Assembly (NCBI GenBank): GCA_003217735.2
Contig: CP031585.1
Coordinates: 1,165,501-1,229,500, forward strand
DNA: 64,000 nt
Origin: Marinibacterium anthonyi
GTDB taxonomy: Bacteria; Pseudomonadota; Alphaproteobacteria; Rhodobacterales; Rhodobacteraceae
Reading direction: 5' to 3'
This document shows, one piece after another, positions 27,620-36,325 of this stretch; position 1 is the first letter of the stretch; each line of letters begins with the position of its first letter. The notes below the pieces were generated by a model. The model was not told the origin of the DNA and did not search any database. It worked only from the letters and a program-made list of their open reading frames with translations. Both the position numbers and the translations under genes were made by a program.

Positions 27620-27644
27620 CCCGCGGTGCCAATCGGGCGGTTAC

Positions 27645-28187
27645 AAAGCATTTAACACAGTTGCACCTCAATGGGTGCAGCGAATCCTGATGCTGGGCTG
27701 TGAGACTGGTTTGCGCGTGTCAGACTTGGTCGAGGTTCGGAAAGATCACTTTGAGGAAACCTCGAGCGGGAAGCGTCTGCGTTTCAAGACAAGCAAGCGA
27801 GGGCGCATTGCATATATTCCCGTGACTGACGGCTTGCGGGCGCTGTTGGAAGCGACGCCCGATGAGCAAGAAACACTGCTGGTAAGCCAGCTTGGTCATC
27901 CTCTGACCCCTCGCTGGGCATCTAATCAGATCACGAAATGGCGGCGCGAAGCCAAGGTGCCACCTTGGGATGATGGCCGTGAGAAAACCCTGGCAGATAC
28001 ACGAGGCACAGCTGCGACGCGATTGCTCAATGCGGACCTATCTTTGCGCCAGATCGCAACGCTAATGGGCTGGTCAGCTCGTTACGCGTCGCAGGTCATC
28101 GAAATCTATGCGCGTGTCAGCCCTGACGAAAGTGACGAAGTTAGGCGAAAGCTCGAACGGGCTAAACAGCAGGAGAACATGCAATGA
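27645..28187 (+). pseudogene. Integrase of element 1, 3' catalytic part
   Basis: Continues integrase 1 after IS66 (frame from 27653). Tyrosine-recombinase residues: Arg in CETGLRVSDLVEV, Lys in KTSKRGRIAYIPV, Arg in DTRGTAATRLL and the nucleophile Tyr in VIEIYARVSP. The His of the usual H-x-x-R is Ala here, and the GH motif reads GW, as in integrase 3. Without its N-terminal half the protein is inactive unless IS66 excises precisely. Confidence 0.85.
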
Positions 28188-28188
28188 T

Positions 28189-28208
28189 TGTAAACGCACC
28201 TGTAAACG
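28189..28208. promoter_or_regulatory. Paired integrase arm-type sites, element 1
   Basis: Two direct copies of TGTAAACG at 28189 and 28201, 12 bp apart, lying 67 and 55 bp before the tRNA-derived core at 28256. The same sequence at the same distances occurs in element 3, and the same geometry with a different sequence in element 2. Confidence 0.7.
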
Positions 28209-28255
28209 GCAGTGCCATTACACCGAGAAGGATGACGCAAGTACTTGAAAGTAAA

Positions 28256-28303
28256 TGGAGGCGAGTACCGGAATCGAACCGGTGTACACGGATTTGCAAT
28301 CCG
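28256..28303. repeat. att site between elements 1 and 2 (tRNA-Cys 3' half copy)
   Basis: 48 bp identical to positions 54014-54061 of the intact tRNA-Cys gene, running from the CCA end through T-arm and variable region into the anticodon stem. Identity stops after CCG, which marks the core boundary. The 5' half of the tRNA is absent, so this is an att scar and not a functional tRNA. Confidence 0.92.
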
Positions 28304-28333
28304 GCCGAAAATTCAAGCATTTCAAAGTGTAGT

Positions 28334-28383
28334 TGTTTCGAAACCTAACCCGACAAAGCGTGAACATTACGGGAATGTTTCAA
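28334..28383. promoter_or_regulatory. Left-end arm-type sites, element 2
   Basis: TGTTTCGA at 28334 and TGTTTCAA at 28376, matching the paired TGTTTCAA sites before the right core of the same element (40274, 40286). The first lies 78 bp from the start of the core; the corresponding left site of element 3 (40419) is also at 78 bp. Confidence 0.6.
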
Positions 28384-28423
28384 CGGCGCTCCTGCCTCTC
28401 TCGGCAAGTGATTGGAGCGCAGC

Positions 28424-28649
28424 ATGAGCCACCGCGCGACGAACTGGGCGATCCAGCAACGCGGTTTAGAACCCGCGACCAAGCTCCTGCTATGGCAACT
28501 CGCTGACCGGCACAACGCAGACACCGGTCGCTGCGATCCTTCTCAGGAGCGCTTAGCTGACGACTGCGAAATGAGCCGCGCGACGGTCAACCGCCATCTC
28601 AAGAAGCTGGAGGCTGCCGGCCTGATCCGCCGTGTTCAACGGATCGATC
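28424..28649 (+). pseudogene. Replication-type HTH protein of element 2, 5' part (split by IS66)
   Basis: Starts MSHRATNWAIQQRGLEPATK, followed by WQLADRHNADTGRCDPSQER and a winged helix (LADDCEMSRATVNRHLKKLE), the N-terminal domain of plasmid/phage replication or primase-loader-like proteins. IS66 copy B interrupts after RVQRID; joining 28649 to 31172 restores the frame to 31764 (about 275 aa in total). In this state the element probably cannot start its own replication. Confidence 0.8.
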
Positions 28650-28674
28650 GTAACCGCCCGATTGGCACCGCGGG

Positions 28675-30291
28675 CTAATCAGCAGCGGCGTTGGGGTGCT
28701 CAGTGCTCCAATTCCATGGAAGCAATTCATCGAGCCTGTTGATCTTGTGGTCGTGGATGCGGTCGAGCACGTCCGCCAGATAGGCCTGCGGATCGAGTCC
28801 GTTCATCTTGGCGGTTTCGATCAGTGTCATGGCGCGGGCCAGGGTTTCGCCGCCGGTGTCGGCGCCGGCGAAGAGCCAGTTTTTCCGACCGATACCGATG
28901 GGGCGCATTGCCCGTTCAGCGGCGTTGTTGTCGATAGCGACGCGGCCATCCTGCAGGAACAGGATGAAGGAGGGCCAGCGGCTGAGCGCATAACGGAAGG
29001 CTTTCGCCAGGTCGCCCTTGCCCGGTATGCGGGTCAACTGCGCTTCGGCCCAGGTTTTGAAGGCCTCGACCTTGGGCTGGCTGTGCTCCCGGCGCACGGC
29101 GAGGCGCGCCTGCGCCGGTTGCCCGGAGAACTCGCGCTCGATGTCGTAGAGCTTGCCGATCCGGTCGAGGGCTTCCCGGGCGATCTCTGACTTGTTGGCG
29201 GTCCAGATGTCGTGGAAGTCACGCCTCAGATGCGCCCAGCAGGCGGCTTCCCTGAACTGGGAGCTGCCGTCAGCGCGTCGTTCATAGAGCGGCTTGAAGC
29301 CGGTATACGCGTCGGCCTGCAGGATACCGCTGCTGTCCCGCAAATGGTGTCGGGGATGCTCGCCTTTCCGGTCGGGTGAGAAGTAATAGACCGCGCCGGG
29401 CGGCGCGGCGCCAGACCATGGGCGCTGATCGCGGACATAGGCCCATATGCGCCCCTGTTTCACCCCCTTGCCGAGCCCTTTGTCCCGGCGGGAGCGATCC
29501 AGAACCCGGATTGGCGTATCATCGGCATGGAGAACGTCACTGGCCATGATTTCGGCCTCGATCCGGTCGGTCAGAGGCAGCAGGACCCGCATAGCCCTGC
29601 CGCACCAATCCACCAGGGTGGTGTCCGGGATGTCGGCGCCGATCCGGGCGAAGATCTCGTTCAGCCGATACAATGGCAGGTGATCGTCGAACTTCGACAC
29701 GAGGATATGAGCCAGCAATCCGGGGCCGGCCATGCTGCCCGGGATCGGCCGGCTGGGAGCCGGGCTCTGCACCATCTTCTCGCACCGCCGGCAGGATTTC
29801 TTCACCCGAGCGATCTCGATGACCTTCAGCTGGGCGGTGATCATGTCCAGCAACTCGCTCACGTCCTCCCCGACGACCCGCAAATCCCCACCACAGTCCG
29901 GGCAGCTGTCACCCGGATCGAGTTCGCGACGTTCGCGCGGCGTGCTTTCGGAGACCCGGGGACGGCGACGTGGCTTTTTCCGGTCGGCTTCGCCCCCGGG
30001 TGGCGCCTTCGCCGTATCGCTCTCGTCGTGTGGACTGTCGTCACCTTCGGCCATGGCGACCTGCAGATCCTCGAGCGCCAGTTCGAGCTGTTCGATCTCG
30101 CGCTCGATCTTCTCCGAGTTCGCCCCGAAGGCCTGCTTTTGCAGCTTTGCGATCCGCGCCCGCAGCGCCTGGACCAGCAGATCATGCGCGCGCAGGGAGG
30201 CCGACATCTTCTCGTTCTCGGCCTGCAAGACGGCGATCATCGCCTTCAACAGGGCGGGATCGTCGGGCAGAGAAGCGGTGGAATTCGACAT
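28675..30291 (-). CDS. tnpC: IS66 transposase TnpC (copy B)
   Basis: Protein of 538 aa, identical to copy A (26003-27619), with all catalytic residues present. Confidence 0.93.
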   Translation of the reverse strand: MSNSTASLPDDPALLKAMIAVLQAENEKMSASLRAHDLLVQALRARIAKLQKQAFGANSEKIEREIEQLELALEDLQVAMAEGDDSPHDESDTAKAPPGGEADRKKPRRRPRVSESTPRERRELDPGDSCPDCGGDLRVVGEDVSELLDMITAQLKVIEIARVKKSCRRCEKMVQSPAPSRPIPGSMAGPGLLAHILVSKFDDHLPLYRLNEIFARIGADIPDTTLVDWCGRAMRVLLPLTDRIEAEIMASDVLHADDTPIRVLDRSRRDKGLGKGVKQGRIWAYVRDQRPWSGAAPPGAVYYFSPDRKGEHPRHHLRDSSGILQADAYTGFKPLYERRADGSSQFREAACWAHLRRDFHDIWTANKSEIAREALDRIGKLYDIEREFSGQPAQARLAVRREHSQPKVEAFKTWAEAQLTRIPGKGDLAKAFRYALSRWPSFILFLQDGRVAIDNNAAERAMRPIGIGRKNWLFAGADTGGETLARAMTLIETAKMNGLDPQAYLADVLDRIHDHKINRLDELLPWNWSTEHPNAAAD

Positions 30292-30352
30292 GCCCGCATG
30301 TATCACGCACCCCGAGAGAGCGCCATAAAAACAAGGCAAAACAGGTGGATAA

Positions 30353-30700
30353 TCACCCCACCCGCGCGGGCGGCGCGCCCCAGTCCGGCCGCCGCCAATC
30401 GATCCCTTCCCATAGCATCGCAAGTTGCGCCGAGGTCAGCCGGACCGCCCCGTCACCGGCGCCCGGCCAAGGAAAGCGCCCCCGCTCGAGGACCTTGTAA
30501 TAGAGGCAGAAACCCTGGCCGTCCCAGTAAAGCAGCTTCAGGCGATCACCCCGGCGCCCGCGGAAGGCAAAGACCGCACCGCCTGTCGGCTTCTGACGCA
30601 GGACATCCTGTGCAAGGGCCGCCAGGCCCGCGATCCCTTTCCGCATGTCGGTCACGCCGCAGGCGAGATAGACACGCACACCAGTGCCCGGCCCGATCAT
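30353..30700 (-). CDS. tnpB: IS66 accessory protein TnpB (copy B)
   Basis: Protein of 115 aa, identical to copy A (25594-25941). Confidence 0.92.
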   Translation of the reverse strand: MIGPGTGVRVYLACGVTDMRKGIAGLAALAQDVLRQKPTGGAVFAFRGRRGDRLKLLYWDGQGFCLYYKVLERGRFPWPGAGDGAVRLTSAQLAMLWEGIDWRRPDWGAPPARVG

Positions 30701-31065
30701 GCCGCCTCCACCGCCCGGATCAACCGGGTCAGCACCGCTCCGTCCATCGCGCTGTCGAACCGGAGGCAGCGCCCTTTGGCAAGGCGGAGCTCCACCACCA
30801 CCGACCCAACCGGCGCCGCCTCCGTTGGCGCGCTCTCAAGGGCCGGAACATCAATCGGCAGGAAGACAGCACCTTGGTCCGGCGACCAAAGCCCCTTCTT
30901 CTTCAACTCGTGCCGCCATGCGTAAATCTGCTGCCGGGTAATCTCGTGGCGCTGCGCCACCTGCGTGACCGTCGCGCCGTCCACGCCAACCGAGCTCACG
31001 ATCGCAAGCTTGTCGTCATCGCCACACCGGCGCCACCGCTCAACGCCAAGGATATCACCCCGCAT
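30697..31065 (-). CDS. tnpA: IS66 transposition protein TnpA (copy B)
   Basis: Protein of 122 aa, identical to copy A (25229-25597); overlaps tnpB by 4 bases. Confidence 0.9.
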   Translation of the reverse strand: MRGDILGVERWRRCGDDDKLAIVSSVGVDGATVTQVAQRHEITRQQIYAWRHELKKKGLWSPDQGAVFLPIDVPALESAPTEAAPVGSVVVELRLAKGRCLRFDSAMDGAVLTRLIRAVEAA

Positions 31066-31163
31066 GGCCCCTCCACCTAAGACACGTCATTTGCGACGTC
31101 GTTATGCACGTGTCTTAGACCGTCACGTCTCCTTCCGGCAGGCGGCCACAATCGGGCGGTTAC

Positions 31164-31764
31164 GATCGATCCGAAGACAAAACGGCAGGAGAACACCGCC
31201 TATCTTCTCGCCTTCGACAACGATTTCTCCGCGTCTCAATCTGAGACACGGGCCGTGTCTCAAATCGAGCCCGAGCCGTGTCTCAAATCGGACGATAGCC
31301 GAGTCTCAAATTGCGACACTAACCCTGTAAGGGAACCAGGAAGAGAACCTGTGTGCGCCGCTGACGCGCCGCCGCACACACATTCGGTTTTCGATGAATT
31401 CTGGGAGGCGTATCCGCGAACGAGGAACCGTGAGGCGACGGAGCGGGTGTTCGCCGAAGCCTTGCAGGCTGGTGCCGAACCGTCCGCGATAATCGCTGGG
31501 GCCAAAGGCTATGCGGCTGAGAATGCGGACAATGGCCGGCAATACATCGCCTTCTCCGACAACTGGCTGCGGAATCGGCGCTGGCTCGACTACGCGCCGC
31601 AGGAGGGCAAGCCGAAGGCCGACGCGGCCGCGTTTTGGGCCAGTGCCGTGACCGCCGGGAAGTTCATCCCGCAGAGTGCAATCCAGCCGCACCTGGCCCG
31701 CGAGATCATCGCGCGCCGCCTCGCCACGCCTGCCCAACTCAAGGCAGTGGGGGTGGAAGTATGA
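31164..31764 (+). pseudogene. Replication-type HTH protein of element 2, 3' part
   Basis: Continues the gene broken by IS66 copy B (frame PKTKRQENTAYLLAFDNDFS onward). A poorly conserved linker carries the iteron-like repeats at DNA level; then comes FDEFWEAYPRTRNREATERV, a conserved C-terminal module of phage replication/HTH proteins, with YIAFSDNWLRNRRWLDYAPQ. Ends with TGA at 31764. Intact before the IS insertion, as no other lesion is visible. Confidence 0.78.
31234..31313. repeat. Iteron-like repeats inside the replication-type gene
   Basis: TCTCAA occurs at 31234, 31258, 31281 and 31304, spaced 24, 23 and 23 bp; the last three units begin GCCGTG or GCCGAG and read GTCTCAAAT. The first unit is part of a dyad (GTCTCA ATC TGAGAC). 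The period is not a multiple of three, so it is not a protein repeat. Iterons inside an initiator gene are a common form of replication origin in plasmids and satellites. Confidence 0.7.
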
Positions 31765-31789
31765 GCAACTCAGACACGAAGAACAAAAA

Positions 31790-31820
31790 TGACCCGCTCA
31801 CCGAGATCGGGAGCGGGTCA
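31790..31820 (-). terminator. Terminator of the element tRNA gene
   Basis: Ten-base perfect stem (TGACCCGCTC with its complement, 11-base loop); on the minus strand it is followed by TTTTTG. It begins 3 bases after the tRNA 3' end, so it terminates the leftward tRNA transcript. Confidence 0.85.
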
Positions 31821-31823
31821 CGA

Positions 31824-31909
31824 ATAAGGTGTGGGATTCGAACCCACGAGGCCCGTAAAGGCCTGCTCAGGTCTAAACTGAGTGCAATCGACCACTCTGC
31901 CAACCTTCC
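31824..31909 (-). tRNA. tRNA-Leu (anticodon UAG), carried by element 2
   Basis: Class II cloverleaf read on the minus strand: acceptor GGAAGGT / ACCTTAT (five pairs, one G-U, one mismatch), D-arm GCA...TGC, anticodon stem CTCAG / CTGAG with loop TTTAGAC (anticodon UAG, reads CUA), long variable arm AGGCC / GGCCT, T-arm GTGGG-TTCGAAT-CCCAC. No encoded CCA. A consensus -35 TTGACA lies at 32019-32024 (minus), and a terminator follows. The imperfect acceptor stem leaves some doubt about charging. Confidence 0.82.
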
Positions 31910-32074
31910 ACAATCGACCCTAAGGTCTGGTGGCCCTGAAACAGTTAAGAACTCCATACACGGCCTGCCCGCGAAAGTCCAGATATTTGGTCCCAATAGC
32001 GGGCTACTTGTGGGGGGGTGTCAACGCGGGTCGGGGTCTTCCTCTCGCTCTCCCAAAAAAATCCGGGGGAAGCG

Positions 32075-33592
32075 ATGACCGCTGAGACCGTGATTTCCTT
32101 CCTCGAAGCCCTGCGCATCACCGAAGGCCCGAAGGCTGGGGAACCGCTGCGGCTGGCGGATTTCCAGAAACGCTTTGTGCGCGGCGCGATGGCCGATGGC
32201 GTCATGGTGGCCTGTCTCAGCATCGGACGGGGTAATGCCAAGACCGCGCTTTCGGCGGGTGTGGCGTTGGGTGCGCTCATGGGCGTTTGGGACACTCAGC
32301 CGCGCCGCGAGATCATCATTGCCGCCCGAAACCGGGATCAGGGTAAGACCGCGTTCGGGTTTGCCGAGGGGTTCATTGACGGGCTGAGCGAGGAAGAACG
32401 GGAACGCTTCACCATCCGGCGCGGGTCGCGGTTGGAAATCGAATACGGCGAGAGCGGCGGCGGGTTGTTGCGCGTGATTGCCGCCGATGGCCGGTCCATC
32501 CTAGGCGGGGCGCCGACGCTGGCAATCCTTGATGAGCGGGCCGCGTGGGAACGCGAGAAAGGCGACAACCTCGAAAACGCCATTCTCTCGGGGCTGGGGA
32601 AGCGGGACGGCAAGGCGCTGATCATCTCGACTTCGGCACCGGACGACGCCAACACCTTCTCTCGCTGGCTCGATGAACCGCCGCCCGGCACCTATGTGCA
32701 GGAGCATCGCCCGGAATTCGGGTTGCCGGCCGATGATCTGGATTCGCTGCTCATTGCCAATCCCGGCGCGAGCGAGGGCATCGGCGCTTCGCCGGAATGG
32801 CTCGTGTCTCAGGCTCGGCGCGCGATTGCGCGGGGCGGTTCCGCCCTGTCCAGCTTCCGCAACCTCAACCGCAACGAACGTGTTTCGACCGAGGATCGTT
32901 CGGTTGTCGTGACCGTGGACGAATGGCTTTCGGCTGAAGTCGCGCCCGAAGACCTGCCCGAAAGGGCGGGGCCGTGCATTCTGGGCGTCGATCTGGGCGG
33001 CTCGCGTTCTATGTCGGCTTCCGCCGCGTTCTGGCCCGAAACCGGACGCCTGGAAGCCGTCGGCACCTTCCCGGCCAATCCTTCGCTCGCAGATCGTGGC
33101 GCCTCGGACGGCGTGGGCGACCGATATGAGCAAATGGCCGGGCGCGGTGAGTTGAATACCCTCGGGGAACAGACCGTGCCGCCCGGCCCGTGGCTGGCCG
33201 AGATCGTGCGCCGCCTCGATGGCATCACCCCGGCCTGCATTGTGGGCGACCGTTTCCGCCATGCGGAATTTTCCGAGGCGATGGACAAGGCGGGGCTGAC
33301 GCGGGTGCCGTTCATCTGGCGCGGGTTCGGCTGGAAAGACGGGGCCGAAGACATTGAGCGGTTCCGGCGCTGCCTGTTTGAAGGCCGGGTGCAAACCGTG
33401 CCCTCGCTGCTTCTGCGGTCGGCTTTCGCGGATGCGATCACGCTCATTGACCCGGCGGGGAACCACAAGCTCGCCAAGGGGCGCTCGCTGGGGCGTATCG
33501 ACGCTGCGGCGGCGACAATCCTTGCCGTGGCCGAGGGGATGCGCCGAATTGCTCGGCCCGAGAGGCGCGGGGGGCGCATCGCATGGGCATGA
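32075..33592 (+). CDS. Phage terminase large subunit (element 2)
   Basis: Protein of 505 aa. ATPase domain: Walker A SIGRGNAKTAL (about residue 50) and Walker B TLAILDERAAW. RNase-H-like nuclease domain starts at CILGVDLGGSRSM with the first catalytic Asp, with a further acidic site in IVGDRF. The ATG at 32075 follows GGGGGAAG; an upstream in-frame GTG (32018) has no site. It would cut and pump element DNA into proheads. The small subunit normally paired with it was not found next to it. Confidence 0.88.
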   Translation: MTAETVISFLEALRITEGPKAGEPLRLADFQKRFVRGAMADGVMVACLSIGRGNAKTALSAGVALGALMGVWDTQPRREIIIAARNRDQGKTAFGFAEGFIDGLSEEERERFTIRRGSRLEIEYGESGGGLLRVIAADGRSILGGAPTLAILDERAAWEREKGDNLENAILSGLGKRDGKALIISTSAPDDANTFSRWLDEPPPGTYVQEHRPEFGLPADDLDSLLIANPGASEGIGASPEWLVSQARRAIARGGSALSSFRNLNRNERVSTEDRSVVVTVDEWLSAEVAPEDLPERAGPCILGVDLGGSRSMSASAAFWPETGRLEAVGTFPANPSLADRGASDGVGDRYEQMAGRGELNTLGEQTVPPGPWLAEIVRRLDGITPACIVGDRFRHAEFSEAMDKAGLTRVPFIWRGFGWKDGAEDIERFRRCLFEGRVQTVPSLLLRSAFADAITLIDPAGNHKLAKGRSLGRIDAAAATILAVAEGMRRIARPERRGGRIAWA

Positions 33593-33933
33593 ACCGCCGC
33601 CGCTCCGATTTCGCACGGCATAGTGCCCGCGTGACGCGCGGGCCGCGCTGGAAGGCGCTGCGCTTGCAGGCGCTCGAACGGGACGAATGGCAGTGCGTCC
33701 GCTGCGGCGCTCGCAAGGGGCTTGAGGTCGATCATGTCGAGCCGGTCAGGGACCGACCCGACCTCGCCTATCGGCTGTCCAATCTCCAATGTCTCTGCGG
33801 CCACTGCCACGCCCGTAAGACCCGGATCGAGGTGGGGCACAAGCCGCTTCCCCCCGAGCGCGCCCGGTGGCGCGACCTCCTGCGCCAGATGGCGCTCAAC
33901 CCTGTCGAGCATGAAAGGAAAACCAATGCTTGA
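33583..33933 (+). CDS. HNH endonuclease (element 2)
   Basis: Protein of 116 aa. Zinc and active-site motifs are visible: CVRCGARKGLEVDHVEPVRD (Cys-x-x-Cys, then the D-H of HNH), then LQCLCGHCHARKTRIE. HNH proteins beside terminases assist DNA cutting at cos-type sites. Overlaps TerL by 10 bases and the capsid gene by 8. Confidence 0.9.
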   Translation: MGMNRRRSDFARHSARVTRGPRWKALRLQALERDEWQCVRCGARKGLEVDHVEPVRDRPDLAYRLSNLQCLCGHCHARKTRIEVGHKPLPPERARWRDLLRQMALNPVEHERKTNA

Positions 33934-35167
33934 GTCTGTCCGTATCCAGCGCCGCCAGTCGGAAATCCGTCAGGCGCTGGCCGAACTGGTCGGCAAGGAA
34001 AAGCCGACCGAAGACGAAACCCGCCAGATGGACGAACTGGACCGCGAATATCGGACCAATGAAAGCCGCTATCGCGCCGCCCTCGTGGCCGAAGATACCG
34101 AACGCCGCGAGGCGGGCGAGGAACTCGAAACCCGCGCGGGCCGCGAATGGGACGAGCTCGTCGCGGGCTATGAACTGCGCCAGGCGGTTCTCGCGCTGGA
34201 CGAAGGTCGCGCACTCACCGGCCAAACGGCGGAGATCGTGCAGGAAATGCGCGAGGCCAACGGCTATCGCGGCGTGCCTGTCCCCCTCATGGCGCTGGAA
34301 CAGCGGGCGGGCGAAACCATCGCATCCGCTACCCCGAACCCGACCGTCACGCGCCCGATCATCGACCGTCTGTTTCCGTCCAGCGTGGCGGCGCGTCTGG
34401 GCGTCCAGACCATCAACATCGCCAGCGGCTCGACCGAATGGCCGGTGGCCACGTCCGGTGCGGTGGCGGGCTGGGCCGCGACCGAAACCGGCTCTGTCGG
34501 GGATGCTTCGGCCTTCGCCACGGCAGAGAAATCGCTGTCGCCCGACAACACCTTGGGCGCACATCTGCGCGTGACCCGCAAGGCGATGAAGCAATCCGGC
34601 GATGGCCTGGAACAGGCGATCCGGCGCGACCTCGCGGCGGCAATTGGCACGACACTGGATGCGGTGGTGTTCACCGGCACCGGGGCCGATGGCCAGCCGC
34701 TTGGCATCATCGCGGGCGCGGCGACATATGGCATCGCCAGCACGTCCATCGGCGCCGTCGCGACCTGGGCGGCAATCCGTGCGGAAGTGATTGCGTTCAT
34801 GCAGGGCAACGCGGCGTCCTCGCCTTCCGATGTGCGGGTGGCCTTCGGCCCAACGGTCTGGGGCGATCTGGACGACGCGCTGATCACCGGCACGGCGGTA
34901 TCCGAACTGGACCGCATGACCCGCCAGATTCCGGCGGCAAATCAGGCGCTGGCCAATGCGCTGGACCCGTCCACGGCGGTTCTCGCCACGGCGGCGGGCG
35001 GTATCGCTCCGGCGTTCCTTGGTGTTTACGGTGGGGTGGACCTGATCAGGGACGTTTTCACGGATGCTCAGTCCGGCGGGCTGCGTCTCACCGGCCTGCT
35101 GACTGCTGACGTGACGGTCGCACGCGGCGCTCAGGTGCGTATCCTCACCGATCTGGCGGCGGCTTGA
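33926..35167 (+). CDS. Major capsid protein, HK97 fold (element 2)
   Basis: Protein of 413 aa. Residues 1-80 are a charged coiled-coil delta domain (scaffold), normally removed by the protease; then an N-arm and the HK97 core (VTRPIIDRLFPSSVAARLGV, LSPDNTLGAHLRVTRKAMKQ, FTGTGADGQPLGIIAG). Ends with the P-domain strand VARGAQVRIL. It forms the head shell. Located upstream of its protease and portal, the reverse of the usual order. Confidence 0.9.
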   Translation: MLESVRIQRRQSEIRQALAELVGKEKPTEDETRQMDELDREYRTNESRYRAALVAEDTERREAGEELETRAGREWDELVAGYELRQAVLALDEGRALTGQTAEIVQEMREANGYRGVPVPLMALEQRAGETIASATPNPTVTRPIIDRLFPSSVAARLGVQTINIASGSTEWPVATSGAVAGWAATETGSVGDASAFATAEKSLSPDNTLGAHLRVTRKAMKQSGDGLEQAIRRDLAAAIGTTLDAVVFTGTGADGQPLGIIAGAATYGIASTSIGAVATWAAIRAEVIAFMQGNAASSPSDVRVAFGPTVWGDLDDALITGTAVSELDRMTRQIPAANQALANALDPSTAVLATAAGGIAPAFLGVYGGVDLIRDVFTDAQSGGLRLTGLLTADVTVARGAQVRILTDLAAA

Positions 35168-35169
35168 TA

Positions 35170-35793
35170 ATGCTGACGGGCTTCGCGCATGGCGAACTTA
35201 TCCTTGAGGAGCGGGCCGCGAAATCGCGCGCCCGCCGGCTCAAGGGAACGTTCCCCTATGGAAAACTGACGACGATTTCGGACGGAGGCCGCAATGGTGG
35301 CCGTCCGAAAAAGGAAACCTTCGCGCCTCGTGCTTTCGCCTACAATGTCGAGCGTGAAGACGTGAATATCCTGTTCTTGTCCGGCCACCGCTACGACCGA
35401 CCTCTGGCGAGCCGCGCTGCGGGAACTCTCCGGCTCAAGGACGCGGACGATGCGTTGCACATGGAAGCAATTCTGACCGACGAAATCATGGAAACCTCAT
35501 GGGCAAGGGACTTTCTTGCGGCATTCGCGGCGGGGCTTGTGATGGGGCTCAGCCCCGGATTTCGTATCCCGCCGCAATCGGCGGTGCCAGACGCCGAGAA
35601 GATCGAAGAAGAAGACCCGACCTTGGGCCGGGCGCTGATCAGAACCATCTTTGCCGCTCTGATTTACGAACTCAGCGCCGTGACGGTCGCTCAGTATGAG
35701 GATGCTGAGATTTCCGAGCGCAACTGGACCCCATCGGCGGGCGGCGTTCTGCGGCCGGCACCTGCCGTGGCCGCGCGGCGTTGGAGGCTCTGA
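35170..35793 (+). CDS. Prohead serine protease, HK97 family (element 2)
   Basis: Protein of 207 aa. The herpesvirus-like protease residues can be assigned: catalytic His in FLSGHRYDRPLAS and Ser in AAGLVMGLSPGFRI; the strand order before and after fits HK97 gp4. It would cleave the delta domain of the capsid protein. Starts 2 bases after the capsid stop codon. Confidence 0.83.
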   Translation: MLTGFAHGELILEERAAKSRARRLKGTFPYGKLTTISDGGRNGGRPKKETFAPRAFAYNVEREDVNILFLSGHRYDRPLASRAAGTLRLKDADDALHMEAILTDEIMETSWARDFLAAFAAGLVMGLSPGFRIPPQSAVPDAEKIEEEDPTLGRALIRTIFAALIYELSAVTVAQYEDAEISERNWTPSAGGVLRPAPAVAARRWRL

Positions 35794-35795
35794 GC

Positions 35796-36323
35796 ATGGC
35801 GGTGACAGTGAGACAGACCGAGGGCATCCCCGAGGCGTATCCCGCCAGTCCGGCGGGTCTTTCCGCCGCAGCGGCGGCGCTGGACGCGGCAGCGATCTGG
35901 CAGCGGATCGAAGGCTGGACGGCGCATCGCTTCACGGCGCGTTCGGTGGTCTGGACGGTCGAGGGCTGCGGCGACTGGCTGCCGCCGCTGGCCCCGGCGG
36001 AAATCACCCTGGTCGAGTGCTGGGACGGGACAGGCTGGGAAGAGGCATCGGCGGGGGCAAGTCACTTGGGCGGCCTCTGCCTGCCAAATGACGGACCTTG
36101 GCGCATCACGGCGACCGTGGGCGGGGGCGACCTTCCTGCAGCCGTTTCCGGAGCCTTCCGGCGGCTGGCCGAATACAGCGCCGAAATCGGATCTTCCGCT
36201 GATGGCTTCACATCGGTGGATGACGGCGGAGTCAGCTATGAGCGTGCAGCGACATGGGCTGCACGGGCAATCCAAAACTCTGGCGCGGCGGACCTTCTGC
36301 GTCCCTATCATCGGAGGGCGTGA
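35796..36323 (+). CDS. Head-tail connector/adaptor-like protein (element 2)
   Basis: Protein of 175 aa with the helix-rich architecture of gp6-type connectors: an N-terminal helix (AAAALDAAAIWQRIEGWTAH), a middle beta region (LAPAEITLVECWDGTGWEEA) and a C-terminal helix pair (AVSGAFRRLAEYSAEI). Sequence similarity is weak; the call relies on size and position between protease and portal. Confidence 0.6.
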   Translation: MAVTVRQTEGIPEAYPASPAGLSAAAAALDAAAIWQRIEGWTAHRFTARSVVWTVEGCGDWLPPLAPAEITLVECWDGTGWEEASAGASHLGGLCLPNDGPWRITATVGGGDLPAAVSGAFRRLAEYSAEIGSSADGFTSVDDGGVSYERAATWAARAIQNSGAADLLRPYHRRA

Positions 36324-36325
36324 GC

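Larger units (their letters stand above)
25131..27644 (+). mobile_element. IS66 family insertion sequence, copy A (2514 bp)
   Basis: Inverted ends share GTAACCGCCCGATTG. An 8-bp target duplication AAAGCATT is present at 25123-25130 and 27645-27652. Inside are tnpA, tnpB and tnpC in one direction, and an internal dyad (CTAAGACACGT at 25176, complement at 25207) upstream of tnpA that may be the IS promoter/operator. All three frames are intact. Copy B (28650-31163) has the same length in inverse orientation and encodes identical proteins. Confidence 0.95.
24238..28303 (+). mobile_element. Element 1: truncated integrative element at tRNA-Cys
   Basis: What is left is a gene stub, an excisionase-like gene, an integrase gene split by IS66, the paired arm sites and the tRNA-Cys-derived right att site. 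Without IS66 only about 1.5 kb remains. No left att copy is found before 22965, so the left part (cargo, replication or capsid genes) has been deleted, apparently together with the IS3 event. It cannot move on its own. Confidence 0.8.
28650..31163 (-). mobile_element. IS66 family insertion sequence, copy B (2514 bp)
   Basis: Inverse-orientation copy of the IS at 25131-27644: same length, same ends, identical encoded proteins. The 8-bp target duplication GATCGATC is at 28642-28649 and 31164-31171. A separate, clean insertion; the pair forms 2.5-kb inverted repeats around a 1-kb segment holding the integrase 1 tail and the att site. Confidence 0.95.

Noticed and set aside
28256-28303. Second and third tRNA-Cys genes at 28256 and 40341
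   Set aside because: Only the 3' half of the tRNA is present at each place; the acceptor 5' strand and D-arm are missing, so they are att scars.
25131-31163. Composite transposon made of two IS66 copies
   Set aside because: Each copy has its own, different 8-bp target duplication, so they inserted separately and not as one unit.
31824-31909. Another integration scar of a tRNA gene
   Set aside because: Both halves of the cloverleaf, a terminator and a promoter-like -35 are present, so it is a complete gene and not a fragment.
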